A DNA stretch of 55,635 bases from JBAYSY01 sp041675885 (lineage in GTDB: Bacteria; Pseudomonadota; Alphaproteobacteria; Rhodobacterales; Rhodobacteraceae): contig JBAYSY010000016.1 in the NCBI GenBank assembly GCA_041675885.1, positions 1 to 55,635 on the forward strand. Direction: 5' to 3'. Position 1 is the first letter of the stretch. Every line of letters starts with the position of its first letter. A program made the translations under genes and the position numbers. Below are positions 16,931 through 25,747 of the stretch, in pieces. The notes under the pieces were generated by a model that saw nothing but the letters and a program-made list of their open reading frames with translations, was not told the DNA's origin and made no database searches.

Positions 16931-18127
16931 TCAGATCTTCGACGCCTCGATCCCGGCCCGCACGTCCTCGGGCAGGTGGCTGCCGTCGCCGCGCGGGGTG
17001 CGGACGGTGACCTGCATCCCCGGGCGCAGCGCCTGCACCCCTTCGATCACCACCTTGTCCGAGGGTTCGAACCTGGCCTCGACCAGCACCGCACGGGCCG
17101 AACGCTGGATGATCCGCACCGGCACCTGACCCGCGCGCCCGTCGCGCACCACCCAGACAAAGGCGCCCTCGCTGCCCCATTGCACCGAAAGCGGATCGAC
17201 CGCGGGCCGCGTCTCGCCCGGCAGGCTGAGCGTGATCGCGAAGGCCATGCCCGCCCGCAACGCATCGCCGGAATTGTCGAGCCGCGCCTGCAACAGCATG
17301 GTGCGGCTGGTCTCGTCCACCCGGTTGTCCACCGCGCTGACCACGCCTTCCAGCATGGTATCGGTCCGCGCCAGCGGCCGCGCCGCCACATGGTCGCCCC
17401 GGCCGATCAGGCCGACGAACCGTTCCGGCACCCGGAATTCCACCAGTATCTCGGACCGGTCGTCGATGCGGGTGATCTCGGAGGCGGCCGAGACCTGCTG
17501 GCCGATCTCGACGTGGAGGATGCCGACCCAGCCGGCGATCGGCGCGCGCAGGATGCGGCGCGACAGGTCGAACCGGGCCTGCCGCAGCGCCAGTTCGGCC
17601 TGCCGCAGGCCCAGCTCGGCCTCGCGGATCTGGATGTCGGTCGCGGTGCCCGCCGCGCGCAGCCGGGTCACGCGTTCGTTGCGCACCTGCGCGTCGTCAA
17701 GCACCAGCGCGGCGCGCTCCACCGCGATCTCCTCGGCCTCGCTTTCCAGCCGGGCGATCACCTGACCGGCGCGCACCTGTTCGCCCGAGGCGACCTCGAT
17801 CAGCGCGATCCGGCCCGGAACCTCGGGGGTGACCACGACCGAGCGCACCGCCTGGCCATTGCCGATGGCGGCCACGCTGTCGTTGACGATGCCGGTTCCG
17901 GGGGCCGCGGCCAGCACGACCGCCGTGCCGGGGGCAGAGCCTTCGCCGCCACTCTCCGCGCCGGTCCCGGGGCGGGCGCGCGGCACCGGCAGGCCCGCCT
18001 GCTCCAGCCGTTCCATCAGCCCGGTGCGTTCCAGCATCGGCAGCGCCGAGGGCACATAGGCGACCCAGGCGACGATTGCGCCGCCAAGCACGATCAGCGT
18101 CAGCACCAACTGCTTCCAGGCCGCCAT
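16931..18127 (-). CDS. RND efflux periplasmic adaptor (membrane fusion protein)
   Basis: A 398-residue HlyD-family adaptor. The start at 18127 (MAAWKQLVLTLIVLGGAIVAWVAYV) has AGGAAAAGG at good distance and gives an N-terminal membrane anchor; a longer in-frame start at 18223 is possible but has no anchor at its front. Lipoyl-like halves are seen in VVVTPEVPGRIALIEVASGEQVRAGQVIARLE and RAPIAGWVGILHVEIGQQV, with the alpha-hairpin between them. The barrel and membrane-proximal domains follow (VDETSRTMLLQARLDNS). It lies 22 bp upstream of its permease. The segment before the lipoyl domain (residues about 45-75) is Gly/Ala/Pro-rich and probably flexible. Confidence 0.9.
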   Translation of the reverse strand: MAAWKQLVLTLIVLGGAIVAWVAYVPSALPMLERTGLMERLEQAGLPVPRARPGTGAESGGEGSAPGTAVVLAAAPGTGIVNDSVAAIGNGQAVRSVVVTPEVPGRIALIEVASGEQVRAGQVIARLESEAEEIAVERAALVLDDAQVRNERVTRLRAAGTATDIQIREAELGLRQAELALRQARFDLSRRILRAPIAGWVGILHVEIGQQVSAASEITRIDDRSEILVEFRVPERFVGLIGRGDHVAARPLARTDTMLEGVVSAVDNRVDETSRTMLLQARLDNSGDALRAGMAFAITLSLPGETRPAVDPLSVQWGSEGAFVWVVRDGRAGQVPVRIIQRSARAVLVEARFEPSDKVVIEGVQALRPGMQVTVRTPRGDGSHLPEDVRAGIEASKI

Positions 18128-18639
18128 ATTCGCGCCTTTTCCTGCTACGTCCCTGTTTGTCCGGACCTGCTTACCCGGGCCTTTTACGTCCGGGCCGGTG
18201 GTTTCCGTCGCGACAGATGCCATGTCGCACGGACAGCCGGTCCCGCCGGGCGATTTTCCGCCTGCGGTATTCGGTTTCCGTTGTCCATCAAGACAGGCCG
18301 GATCGCAACCCGGCTGGCCGGAAACGGGTTGAAATCATCGTGTATCGCCGGTCCGGCGCGGTGATCCGGGCAAATCGGCAACATATTCCCGGCTGCGGCG
18401 GCGTGGAACCGGCGGTCGGCCTGACGCGGCGGTTCCGGGCGGCGCGCCCGGGGCGAAGGCTGCACCCTTGCGACTGTTCCGGGCCGGGGCGTGGCTGCGC
18501 CGGTCGGACATACCCTTGCCCATCGGCGGGCCAAGGCGCTAGAGACGCTTTCAGCACCGACCCCGAACACCCCCCGGCCATGCCGGGGCGGCATTGCACG
18601 AAACCGAGAACCACAACCGAACCCGAAGGGGAGAACACC
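18128..18639. other. 512-bp divergent intergenic region
   Basis: Lies between the RND adaptor (minus) and the ABC importer (plus). I see no convincing gene. A perfect 7-bp hairpin CCCCGGC-CAT-GCCGGGG is at 18572-18588, about 50 bp before the importer start. No riboswitch signature was recognised; in particular there is no thiamine-box CTGAGA, although the importer is of the NMT1 type. Confidence 0.5.
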
Positions 18640-19665
18640 ATGATTTCACTGTCACGCCGGGGCTTCGGCCTTGCCATGGGCGGCGCGCTGGCCGCGCCGA
18701 TGCTGCCGCGAGGCGCCTTCGCGCAGGGCGACAGGGTGCGGGTGGGGCTTTTGTCGCTGACCTCGCACGCGCCGTCGATCATCGCCGGGGCACGGGGCTA
18801 TTTCGCCGAACAGGGGCTGGATGCGGAATTCGTGATGTTCCAGGCGGCGCAGCCGATGGCGGTGGCGATCGCCTCGAACGACGTGGATTTCGGGGTGACG
18901 GCGGTCACCGGCGGCCTGATCAGCCTGGCCGAGCGCAGCGCGGTCAAGGTGATCGGCGGCGCGCTTCAGGAAACCCCGGATGTCGAGGGGCAGAAGGTGC
19001 TCGTCTCCAAGGCGGCCTACGAGGCGGGCGTGACCACCCCCGCCGGTCTCGCGGGCAAGCGGTTCGGCATCACCACGGCGGGCTCCTCCTTCCACTACAT
19101 GGCGCACAAGATCGCCGACGGGGCCGGCATCGCCCGCGATTCGCTGGAGCTGGTGCCCCTGAACGCCGTGCCCGCGGTGATCGCCGCGCTGCGCTCGGGG
19201 CAGGTGGACGCCTGGTCGATCGTGCCGAACATCGCCAGCGGCCTCGTGGCCTCGGGCGACGTGTTCGAGATCGGCCGGATCTCGGATTTCGTCGAGAACT
19301 ACCAGGTGACCACGGTCTTCACCTCCTCGGCCATCGCCGCCGACCGGGGCGAGCTGGTGGAACGCTTCCTGACCGCCTTCTCGCGCGGGGCCGACGATTA
19401 CAACGCCGCCTTCGTCGATGGCGCGCTGCCCGAGGAAGAGACCGCCGCGATCAGCGCGATGATCCACGAATACGTCTATACCGACCGGCCGTTCGAAACC
19501 GCCGACCCGGCGATCCGCGCGGGCGCGATGCGCATCAACGCCAATGCGGCGCTGAGCATGGCAAGCGTGGCCGATCAGCTTGACTGGTTCATCTCGGAAG
19601 GGCTGGTGCCCGACAGCGCCACGCTGGAAACGCTGGTCGATACCAGCTACGTCGAGACCATCTGA
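18640..19665 (+). CDS. ABC importer substrate-binding protein, NMT1/TauA type, Tat-exported
   Basis: A 341-residue periplasmic binding protein. The N-terminus SLSRRGFGLAMGGALAAPMLPRGAFAQ is a Tat signal (S-R-R-G-F) with a cleavage site after AFA. The mature part has the NMT1/SsuA/TauA fold: VGLLSLTSHAPSIIAGARGYFAEQGLDAEFV near its start and VDFGVTAVTGGLISLAE further on. Such proteins bind nitrate, sulfonates, thiamine precursors or similar small molecules; the ligand cannot be read from sequence. First gene of a three-gene importer. The ATG at 18640 has AGGGGAG in front. Confidence 0.88.
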   Translation: MISLSRRGFGLAMGGALAAPMLPRGAFAQGDRVRVGLLSLTSHAPSIIAGARGYFAEQGLDAEFVMFQAAQPMAVAIASNDVDFGVTAVTGGLISLAERSAVKVIGGALQETPDVEGQKVLVSKAAYEAGVTTPAGLAGKRFGITTAGSSFHYMAHKIADGAGIARDSLELVPLNAVPAVIAALRSGQVDAWSIVPNIASGLVASGDVFEIGRISDFVENYQVTTVFTSSAIAADRGELVERFLTAFSRGADDYNAAFVDGALPEEETAAISAMIHEYVYTDRPFETADPAIRAGAMRINANAALSMASVADQLDWFISEGLVPDSATLETLVDTSYVETI

Positions 19666-19679
19666 ACCACCTCCGGGCA

Positions 19680-19699
19680 GGGGCCGGATGTCCGGCCCC
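19680..19699 (+). terminator. Intercistronic hairpin in the ABC operon
   Basis: GGGGCCGGA (19680-19688), TG, TCCGGCCCC (19691-19699), no U tract. It lies between the binding-protein stop and the ATPase start. Hairpins here commonly stabilise the upstream message or partly terminate, giving excess binding protein. Confidence 0.55.
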
Positions 19700-19723
19700 C
19701 GCCCCGCCCCACAGGAGAGCCGC

Positions 19724-20494
19724 ATGGAACTCTGCATCGACGCGCTGAGCCACGGCTACGGCGACACCGAAGTGTTGCGCGACCTCTCCTTCACCGTGGG
19801 CGAGGGCGAGATCATCTGCATCATCGGCCCCTCGGGCTGCGGCAAGTCCACGCTTTTGCGGATGATCGGCGGGCTGGAACGGCCCGCCGCCGGGCAGGTG
19901 CTGATCGCGGGCGAGCCGCCCTCCGGGTCGCTGAACCCGATCACCTATGTCTTCCAGGATTTCGCGCTGCTGCCGTGGCGGACGGTCGAGGGCAATATCT
20001 CGCTGGTGCTGGAAGACCACGGCATCCGCGGCAAACGCGCGCGGGCGGTGATCGACGACGTGCTGGCGCGCACCAAACTGTCGGATTTCCGCACCGCCCT
20101 GCCCCGGCAGTTGTCGGGCGGGATGAAACAGCGGGTGGCCATCGCCCGCGCCCTGTCGGTCCATCCGGCGGTGATGCTGATGGACGAACCGCTGTCGGCG
20201 CTCGACAGCCAGACGCGGGAACTGCTGCTGGATGACCTGGTGGAACTGTGGCTGCGCGAACGGTTCTCGGCCTGCTACGTCACCCACAACCTGGCCGAGG
20301 CGGTGCGGCTCGGCCACCGGATCGTGGTGCTGTCGCGCCGCCCCGGCGCGATCCGCGAGATCGTCCCGGTCGATATCCCGCTGGCGGAACGCGCCGACCG
20401 GGCGGTGGAGCTGGAGCCGATCCAGCGCCGCCTGTGGTCGCTGATGCGCGAGGAGGCCGTGGCCGCCGACCGGGAGCTGACCCATGTCGCATGA
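19724..20494 (+). CDS. ABC importer ATPase, SsuB/TauB type
   Basis: A 256-residue ATPase with Walker A GPSGCGKST (residues 35-43), Q-loop in YVFQDFALLPWRTV, signature LSGGMKQR, Walker B VMLMDEPLSALD and the switch His in CYVTHNLAEAV. The FQDFALLPWRTV stretch is characteristic of the nitrate/sulfonate/taurine importer subfamily. It powers uptake with the permease, whose start overlaps this stop by 11 bp. The ATG at 19724 follows AGGAGAG. Confidence 0.93.
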   Translation: MELCIDALSHGYGDTEVLRDLSFTVGEGEIICIIGPSGCGKSTLLRMIGGLERPAAGQVLIAGEPPSGSLNPITYVFQDFALLPWRTVEGNISLVLEDHGIRGKRARAVIDDVLARTKLSDFRTALPRQLSGGMKQRVAIARALSVHPAVMLMDEPLSALDSQTRELLLDDLVELWLRERFSACYVTHNLAEAVRLGHRIVVLSRRPGAIREIVPVDIPLAERADRAVELEPIQRRLWSLMREEAVAADRELTHVA

Positions 20495-21302
20495 CCCCGC
20501 CGCCCGCCCGGCGCCGCAGATGCGCCCGGTTCCGTTCCGCGGCGGCGGCTTCACCTTCCGCCCGATCGGCTGGCTCTCGCCGGTGGTCTTCGTCCTGCTG
20601 ATCGCGCTGTGGGAATTGGGATCGCGGACCGGCGTCATCAGTTCCATCGCGCTTCCGGCCCCCTCGGCCGCCTTCGCCGCCTTCCTGCAACTGGTCGAGA
20701 CCGGGATGCTCTGGCGCCACATGGAGGCCAGCCTCTACCGGCTGGCGATGGGCTGGACCGGGGGGACCATCCTCGGCGTTCTGGTGGGCCTTGCCATCGC
20801 CCTGTTCCCGCCGCTGCGGGCCGGGCTTTCGCCGGTGGTGTCGGCGCTGTTCCCGATCCCGAAGATCGCGCTGCTGCCCTTGTTCATCGTCTGGTTCGGC
20901 ATCGGCGAGGGCTCCAAGGTCGCGACCATCCTGTTCGGCACCTTCTTTCCCACGGTGATCGCCACCTATGGCGGCGTCGACAACGTGGACCGCAATCTGA
21001 TCCGCATGGGCCAGTCCTTCGGCCTCTCGTGGCTGTCGATCGTGCGCAAGATCATCATTCCGGGCGCGCTGCCGGCGATCCTGTCGGGGTTCCGCATCTC
21101 GGCCTCGATCGCCATCGTGCTCCTGGTCGCGGCCGAGATGATCGGCGCGCAATACGGGATCGGCGCCTATATCCTGATGGCGGGCGCCCTGTTCGCCATC
21201 GAACAGCTGATCGCCGGGGTGGCGATGCTGTCGATCCTCGGGCTGACCATCGGCTGGCTGATCGGCCGGGCAGAGCGGTATTTCCTCGGCTGGCGGACCT
21301 GA
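20484..21302 (+). CDS. ABC importer permease, SsuC/TauC type
   Basis: A 272-residue inner-membrane permease with about six helices and the EAA-like coupling loop MGQSFGLSWLSIVRKIIIPGALPAILSGFRIS, typical of the BPD_transp_1 family for nitrate, sulfonate and taurine. The short cytoplasmic N-terminus is followed by IGWLSPVVFVLLIALWELGSRTGVI. Translationally coupled to the ATPase by overlap. With the Tat-dependent binding protein it forms a complete importer. Confidence 0.93.
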   Translation: MSHDPAARPAPQMRPVPFRGGGFTFRPIGWLSPVVFVLLIALWELGSRTGVISSIALPAPSAAFAAFLQLVETGMLWRHMEASLYRLAMGWTGGTILGVLVGLAIALFPPLRAGLSPVVSALFPIPKIALLPLFIVWFGIGEGSKVATILFGTFFPTVIATYGGVDNVDRNLIRMGQSFGLSWLSIVRKIIIPGALPAILSGFRISASIAIVLLVAAEMIGAQYGIGAYILMAGALFAIEQLIAGVAMLSILGLTIGWLIGRAERYFLGWRT

Positions 21303-21331
21303 AGACCGCCCGCCGCTGCGGCAAGTGCATT

Positions 21332-21351
21332 GCGAAACAGAGGGCAGCGGC
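21332..21351 (+). repeat. Dispersed repeat family 2, copy 3
   Basis: GCGAAACAGAGGGCAGCGGC preceded by TGCATT, as in copy 7, and followed by GGCGCGTGCCGCGCCTTGA, as in copy 4. It lies just after the ABC permease stop. Confidence 0.7.
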
Positions 21352-21459
21352 GGCGCGTGCCGCGCCTTGATTACGGGCGGGGGGATACCCGGTGAACGTA
21401 GCACCCCGGACGCCCTGCCCCCTGCCGACCGTCCCGGCCTGCGCATTGCCTCTGATATC

Positions 21460-21546
21460 TGGTGGCCGCTGTGGGAATCGAACCCACACGCCCTGACGGG
21501 CAACGGATTTTAAGTCCGGTCTGTCTACCAGTTCCAGCAAGCGGCC
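21460..21546 (-). tRNA. tRNA-Leu (anticodon UAA), CCA encoded
   Basis: On the minus strand the 5' arm GGCCGCT (21546-21540) pairs perfectly with AGCGGCC (21470-21464), followed by discriminator A and encoded CCA (21462-21460). The anticodon loop CTTAAAA gives UAA at 21512-21510. A long variable arm (around TTGCCCGTCAGGGCG) marks a class II tRNA. The T arm is GTGGGTTCGATTCCCAC. Decodes UUA/UUG, which are rare in this GC-rich genome. Confidence 0.95.
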
Positions 21547-21691
21547 CCGCGCCCCGTCATAGGGCCGCGTCCCGCCGGCCTCAAGCCTTTTGCCGGGTAT
21601 CCCCCCGGCGGGCAGAACACGCCGGATTGCGTTGACCGGCGCCGGTGCGGGGCCGATAACGGGGGAAACCGGAACCAAAGGATTCAGTGTC

Positions 21692-22954
21692 ATGCGCCTG
21701 TCGCTGCTTACCGCCCTTGCCCTTTCCGCCGCGCTGTCGCCCGTCTTCTCCGCCGAGGCGCGCGAGATCGCCGGGGCCGTGACCTATCATCAGCGGATCG
21801 CGCTTGATCCCGATGCGCATCTGCTGGTCGAACTGCACGACGCCACCGGCACCCTGGTTGTCGAACTGCGCGAGGAGGCCGGGGGGCGGCAGGTGCCGCT
21901 GCCCTTCGCCTTCGCGGCCACGCCGGACACGGCCTATACGCTGCGCGGCGCGCTGATTCTGGGCGGGGCCGCGCATTGGCTGTCGGAACCGGTCGCGATC
22001 GAACCCGGCGGCGATCCCCTCGACCTGGGCGAAATCCTGCTGTCGCCCCACCGGGCGCTGTCCTTCGCCGCGCCGTTCCGCTGCGGCGACGCCCGGATCG
22101 GGATCGGCTTCGCGGGCGACCGGGCGCGGCTGCGCACGCCCGCGGGCCTGCGCGAGTTGGCCCCCACCCCCGCCGCCTCGGGCGCGCGCTATGCCGATCC
22201 CGCGGACGACACCACCTGGGTCTGGTCGCGCGGCAACATGGTTGCCGTGGCGCTCGACGGCGAGGAACTGGGCGAGTGCCTGCCCGGGATCGACCCCGGG
22301 CTGCTGCCGCTTGACGCGCGCGGGCAGGAACCGGGCTGGATGCTGACGCTCGACAGCGCGCGCGCGGTCTATACCGGCAATTATGGCGAGACCCGGCTTG
22401 AGGCCCCCATGGTCGCGCCGGACCCGGTGGCGGATGGCGGGCTGCGTCTTGCCTTCGACGGCTTCGCCCTGACCCTGCACGAGGCGCTGTGCCGCGATAC
22501 GATGACCGGGATGCCCTATCCGCTGACCGCCGGAATAGAGACGGGCGGAATCGAGACGGGCGGAGAGGGGACAGGCGAAGACTCGCTGGCGGGCTGCGCG
22601 GGCGATCCGGCGACGCTGCTGGCGGGCGAATGGCGGTTGACCGGCCTTGGCGGCGACCCCATGCCGGAAGAGGGTGCGGCCGCGACCCTGCGCTTTACCG
22701 CCGAGGGCCGGGTCAGCGGCCGGGCGGCCTGCAACTGGTTCGCCGGCGGCTATGATCTGACCGGCGAGGGGCTGAGGCTCAGCCCGATGGGCGCCACCAT
22801 GATGGCCTGCGCCGGGCCCGCGATGGATCTGGACCAGCGAATCTTTGCGGCCTTCGAGACGGTGGACCGGTTCGATATCGGCACCGATGGCGCGCTGCTG
22901 CTGATCGGCGCCGACCGGACCGTGCTGCGCGCCGAACCGGCGGGCGGGGAATAA
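21692..22954 (+). CDS. Secreted multidomain protein: YbaY/YscW-like, MliC-like and META/HslJ domains
   Basis: A 420-residue exported protein with signal peptide MRLSLLTALALSAALSPVFSAEA (cleavage near residue 22). Residues about 24-118 resemble the YbaY/YscW lipoprotein-chaperone domain (VTYHQRIALDPDAHLLVEL). Around 125-205 there is an MliC-like lysozyme-inhibitor domain ending GEELGEC. About 215-280 resembles the COG3650-type domain. The C-terminal 110 residues are a META/HslJ domain (LAGEWRLTGLGG, GRAACNWFAGGY). A 15-bp tandem repeat encodes a Gly/Glu/Thr linker before it. Likely a periplasmic envelope-stress or lysozyme-protection protein. No lipobox is seen. Domain calls are by motif recall. 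Confidence 0.7.
   Translation: MRLSLLTALALSAALSPVFSAEAREIAGAVTYHQRIALDPDAHLLVELHDATGTLVVELREEAGGRQVPLPFAFAATPDTAYTLRGALILGGAAHWLSEPVAIEPGGDPLDLGEILLSPHRALSFAAPFRCGDARIGIGFAGDRARLRTPAGLRELAPTPAASGARYADPADDTTWVWSRGNMVAVALDGEELGECLPGIDPGLLPLDARGQEPGWMLTLDSARAVYTGNYGETRLEAPMVAPDPVADGGLRLAFDGFALTLHEALCRDTMTGMPYPLTAGIETGGIETGGEGTGEDSLAGCAGDPATLLAGEWRLTGLGGDPMPEEGAAATLRFTAEGRVSGRAACNWFAGGYDLTGEGLRLSPMGATMMACAGPAMDLDQRIFAAFETVDRFDIGTDGALLLIGADRTVLRAEPAGGE
22531..22575 (+). repeat. 15-bp tandem repeat inside the META-domain gene
   Basis: Three in-frame units: CGGAATAGAGACGGG, CGGAATCGAGACGGG, CGGAGAGGGGACAGG. They encode the linker GIETGGIETGGEGTG. Likely to vary in copy number between strains. Confidence 0.8.
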
Positions 22955-23111
22955 CCCGCCCGGCCCCCCGCCCCGCCGGGGCGTGGGGGCTTTCCGCGCC
23001 GGACCCGCAGGATATGGGCGATTCCGCCCGCCACCCCCGCCGATCCCGCACCCGGCAGCGGGCTGGGTGCCCAGCGCGAAAGCTGCGCTCCAGACGCCCG
23101 GCCCCAAACGA

Positions 23112-23137
23112 AAACGGCGCCCCGCGGGGCGCCGTTT
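23112..23137. terminator. Bidirectional terminator between the META-domain gene and acpP
   Basis: Perfect palindrome with 13-bp arms, AAACGGCGCCCCG and its complement, flanked by A residues on one side and T residues on the other. It lies 25 bp after the acpP stop and about 160 bp after the META-domain gene stop, serving both convergent genes. Confidence 0.85.
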
Positions 23138-23161
23138 CCGTATCTCACGATGTCCGCCCGC

Positions 23162-23398
23162 TCAGGCAGAGGCGTCCGTGATGAACTTCACCGCGTCGCC
23201 GAAAGTCTGGATGGTCTCGGCCGCATCGTCAGGAATTTCGATGCCGAATTCCTCTTCGAAGGCCATCACCAGTTCCACGGTGTCGAGGCTGTCCGCGCCC
23301 AGATCGTCGATGAACGAGGCATTCTCGGTCACCTTCTCTTCCTCGACGCCAAGATGCTCGACGACGATCTTCTTCACGCGATCCGCGATGTCGCTCAT
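23162..23398 (-). CDS. acpP: Acyl carrier protein
   Basis: A 78-residue acidic protein, MSDIADRVKKIVVEHLGVEEEKV, with the phosphopantetheine attachment serine in GADSLDTVELVMAFEEEFGIEIPD (Ser at about residue 37). It carries growing acyl chains for fatty acid synthesis in the cytoplasm. Length and sequence are standard. It follows fabG on the same strand with a 178-bp gap, and ends just before a strong bidirectional terminator. The start has AGAGGAAGA upstream. Confidence 0.98.
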   Translation of the reverse strand: MSDIADRVKKIVVEHLGVEEEKVTENASFIDDLGADSLDTVELVMAFEEEFGIEIPDDAAETIQTFGDAVKFITDASA

Positions 23399-23550
23399 GG
23401 TTCTTCCTCTTAACATGCGGGGGGTTTCCCGCTCCTGCTGTCCCTTGCTCATCAGAGCGGTTGATCCCCGCAAAACGCGGGGGGCCGGGGGTACCCGGCC
23501 GGATCAGCGCCGCCTATATCACAGTCCCGGGGCGAGGCAAACGGATTCCC

Positions 23551-23570
23551 GGCGGCGGGTTTCCGCCGCC
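23551..23570 (-). terminator. GC hairpin after fabG
   Basis: GGCGGCGG and CCGCCGCC with a 4-nt loop, 6 bp after the fabG stop on the minus strand. It has no U tract, so it may be an attenuator or mRNA-stabilising structure between fabG and acpP rather than a full terminator. Confidence 0.45.
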
Positions 23571-23576
23571 CTGCCC

Positions 23577-24314
23577 TCAGACCATCGCCCCGCCGCCGTT
23601 GATATGCAGCGTGGCGCCGGTCACATAACCCGCCTCAAGGCTGGCGAGATAAAGCACGGCGGCGGCGATCTCGTCCGCCTCGCCCATCCGGCCCGCGGGC
23701 ACGTCGCGCAGGATCTTGTCCTTCTGCTCCCCGGTCAGCTTGTCGGTCATCGGTGTGCGCACGAAGCCCGGCGCCACGCAGTTGACGGTGATTCCCCGGC
23801 TGGCGACCTCCATGGCGAGGCTTTTCGACATGCCGACCACACCCGCCTTGGCGGCAGCATAATTGGTCTGCCCGGGGTTGCCCGCCGCGCCCACGACCGA
23901 GGTGATGCTGACGATCCGCCCCCAGCGCGCCTTCATCATGCCGCGCAGCACCGCGCGCGACAGCCGGAAGGTGGCGGTCAGGTTCACGTCGATCACCGAC
24001 TGCCAGTCGGCGTCCGACATCCGCATCATCAGCCCGTCGCGGGTGATGCCCGCGTTGTTGACAAGAATATCGACCGACCCCAGCGCCGCCGCCGCGGCCT
24101 TCGGCAATTCCTCGACCGCCGCCGGATCGGAAAGGTCGCAAGGCAGCACATGCGCGCGATCCCCCAGTTCCGCCGCCAGTTCCTCAAGCGGCGCAACCCG
24201 CGTGCCCGACAGCCCGACCGCCGCCCCCGCCCCGTGCAGCGCCCGCGCGATTTCGGCGCCGATCCCCCCGGATGCGCCGGTCACCAGCGCGGTCTTGCCT
24301 GTCAGGTCGAACAT
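23577..24314 (-). CDS. fabG: 3-oxoacyl-[acyl-carrier-protein] reductase
   Basis: A 245-residue short-chain dehydrogenase with the NADPH-binding TGASGGIGAEIA (residues 13-24), NNAGIT, catalytic Ser in ITSVVGAAGNPGQ, and YAAAK with the Tyr-x-x-x-Lys pair. The C-terminus GYVTGATLHINGGGAMV is typical of FabG. It reduces beta-ketoacyl-ACP in fatty acid elongation. Neighbour of acpP on the same strand, as in many alphaproteobacteria; fabD is not on the upstream side here. Confidence 0.97.
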   Translation of the reverse strand: MFDLTGKTALVTGASGGIGAEIARALHGAGAAVGLSGTRVAPLEELAAELGDRAHVLPCDLSDPAAVEELPKAAAAALGSVDILVNNAGITRDGLMMRMSDADWQSVIDVNLTATFRLSRAVLRGMMKARWGRIVSITSVVGAAGNPGQTNYAAAKAGVVGMSKSLAMEVASRGITVNCVAPGFVRTPMTDKLTGEQKDKILRDVPAGRMGEADEIAAAVLYLASLEAGYVTGATLHINGGGAMV

Positions 24315-24622
24315 GATCTTTCCCCAAACCCCGTTTATACCTGCCGGACGCCCGCCTTTTCGCCTTGAGGAAAATATCCCCGCCGGAGGCTTCCGGCAGC
24401 AGCCGGAGGGCACGGCGTGGCGGTCCCTTACCCAAAGCGTCACAAACACTCAACCTGTCCTTCGGGACAGGCGGGGAATCGCCGGGGGCGTGGGGGGGGG
24501 CCGTCGCCGGACGATCGGGCAAAGCCCCTTGCCCGGAACAAGGCGCGGAAGGGCCGGGCCTGGGTGTGGTGCGCTGAAGCGCACCCTACGGCACAGCCTG
24601 CGGGAGCGCGGCCGAGGGGTCC
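24315..24622. other. 308-bp gap between fabG and prfB
   Basis: No gene seen. It contains family-1 repeat copy B (24371-24390), a G-rich run near 24490, and a stretch CTTGCCCGGAACAAGGCGCGG near 24530 that resembles the right half of family-2 repeats. Confidence 0.5.
24371..24390 (+). repeat. Dispersed repeat family 1, copy B
   Basis: AAAATATCCCCGCCGGAGGC, preceded by CGCCTTGAGG as in copy C. Identical to copy D over 20 bp. GCCGGAGG occurs again 24 bp later. Confidence 0.75.
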
Positions 24623-25747
24623 CTATTCCCCCTGCGCCTCGGCCCGGCTCTTGCCCGCGAGGTCGAGCGCCAGCGTCGCCGCCATGAACTGGTCCAGCGC
24701 GCCGTCGAGCACACCCTGCGTGTCCGAGGTCTCGACCCCGGTGCGCAGGTCCTTCACCATCTGGTAGGGCTGCAACACGTAGGACCGGATCTGGTTGCCC
24801 CAGCCCGCGTCGCCCTTGGCGTCATGGGCGGCCGAGATCGCCTCGGTGCGCTTTCTCAGCTCCAGTTCGTAAAGCCTTGATTTCAGGGCGTTCATCGCAA
24901 TATCGCGGTTCTGGTGCTGCGACTTCTGCGAACTCGTGACCACGATGCCGGTCGGGATATGGGTGATCCGGACCGCCGAATCGGTGGTGTTGACATGCTG
25001 GCCGCCCGCGCCCGATGACCGGAAGGTGTCGATGCGGATATCGTTCGAGGCCACCTCGATCTCGATATTGTCATCGACCACCGGATAGACCCAGACCGAT
25101 GAGAACGAGGTATGCCGCCGCGCCGCCGAATCATAGGGCGAGATCCGCACCAGCCGGTGGACGCCGGATTCCGACTTCAGCCAGCCATAGGCGTTATGGC
25201 CGGAAATCCGGTAGGTGGCCGAGCGTATGCCCGCCTCCTCGCCGCCGGCCTCGGACATCAGCTCGACCTTGTAGCCCTTTTTCTCGGCCCAGCGGACATA
25301 CATCCGTGCCAGCATCGAAGCCCAGTCGCAGCTTTCGGTGCCGCCCGCGCCGGCGTTGATCTCAAGGAAAGTGTCGTTGGCGTCGGCCTCGCCGTCCAGC
25401 AGCGCCTCGATCTCCTTCGCGGCGGCCTCACCGGCCAGCGCCTTCAGCGCCGCCTCGGCCTCGGTCACGATTTCCTCGTCGCCCTCGGCCTCGCCCAGTT
25501 CGATCAGTTCGGCATTGTCGGAAAGCCCGGCCTCGATCCGGTTGTAGGTCTCGACCGCGTCGATCAGCGCCTGGCGTTCGCGCATCAGCTTCTGCGCGCG
25601 GGGCGGGTCGTTCCACAGGTCCGGGGCCTCGATCAGCGCGTCGAATTCCTCCAGCCGGTGGGAAGCGGTCTCCCGGTCCATCCGCTGGGCCAGAAGCCCG
25701 AGCGACTTGCGGATCGCTTCAACATGGGATTGCGTCTCGGCGCGCAT
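24623..25747 (-). CDS. prfB: Peptide chain release factor 2
   Basis: A 374-residue class I release factor. The peptidyl-hydrolysis motif GGQ lies in SSGAGGQHVNTTDSAVR, and the stop-codon recognition region contains SPYDSAARRHTS. It recognises UGA and UAA. The frame is uninterrupted from the ATG at 25747, preceded by AGGAG: there is no internal UGA and hence no programmed +1 frameshift as in E. coli prfB. The longer in-frame start at 25789 has no ribosome site. It lies just downstream of the class A PBP gene on the same strand. Confidence 0.97.
   Translation of the reverse strand: MRAETQSHVEAIRKSLGLLAQRMDRETASHRLEEFDALIEAPDLWNDPPRAQKLMRERQALIDAVETYNRIEAGLSDNAELIELGEAEGDEEIVTEAEAALKALAGEAAAKEIEALLDGEADANDTFLEINAGAGGTESCDWASMLARMYVRWAEKKGYKVELMSEAGGEEAGIRSATYRISGHNAYGWLKSESGVHRLVRISPYDSAARRHTSFSSVWVYPVVDDNIEIEVASNDIRIDTFRSSGAGGQHVNTTDSAVRITHIPTGIVVTSSQKSQHQNRDIAMNALKSRLYELELRKRTEAISAAHDAKGDAGWGNQIRSYVLQPYQMVKDLRTGVETSDTQGVLDGALDQFMAATLALDLAGKSRAEAQGE

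Noticed and set aside
18128..18639. Possible thiamine-pyrophosphate riboswitch before the NMT1-type importer
   Set aside because: The conserved thi-box elements such as CTGAGA were not found.
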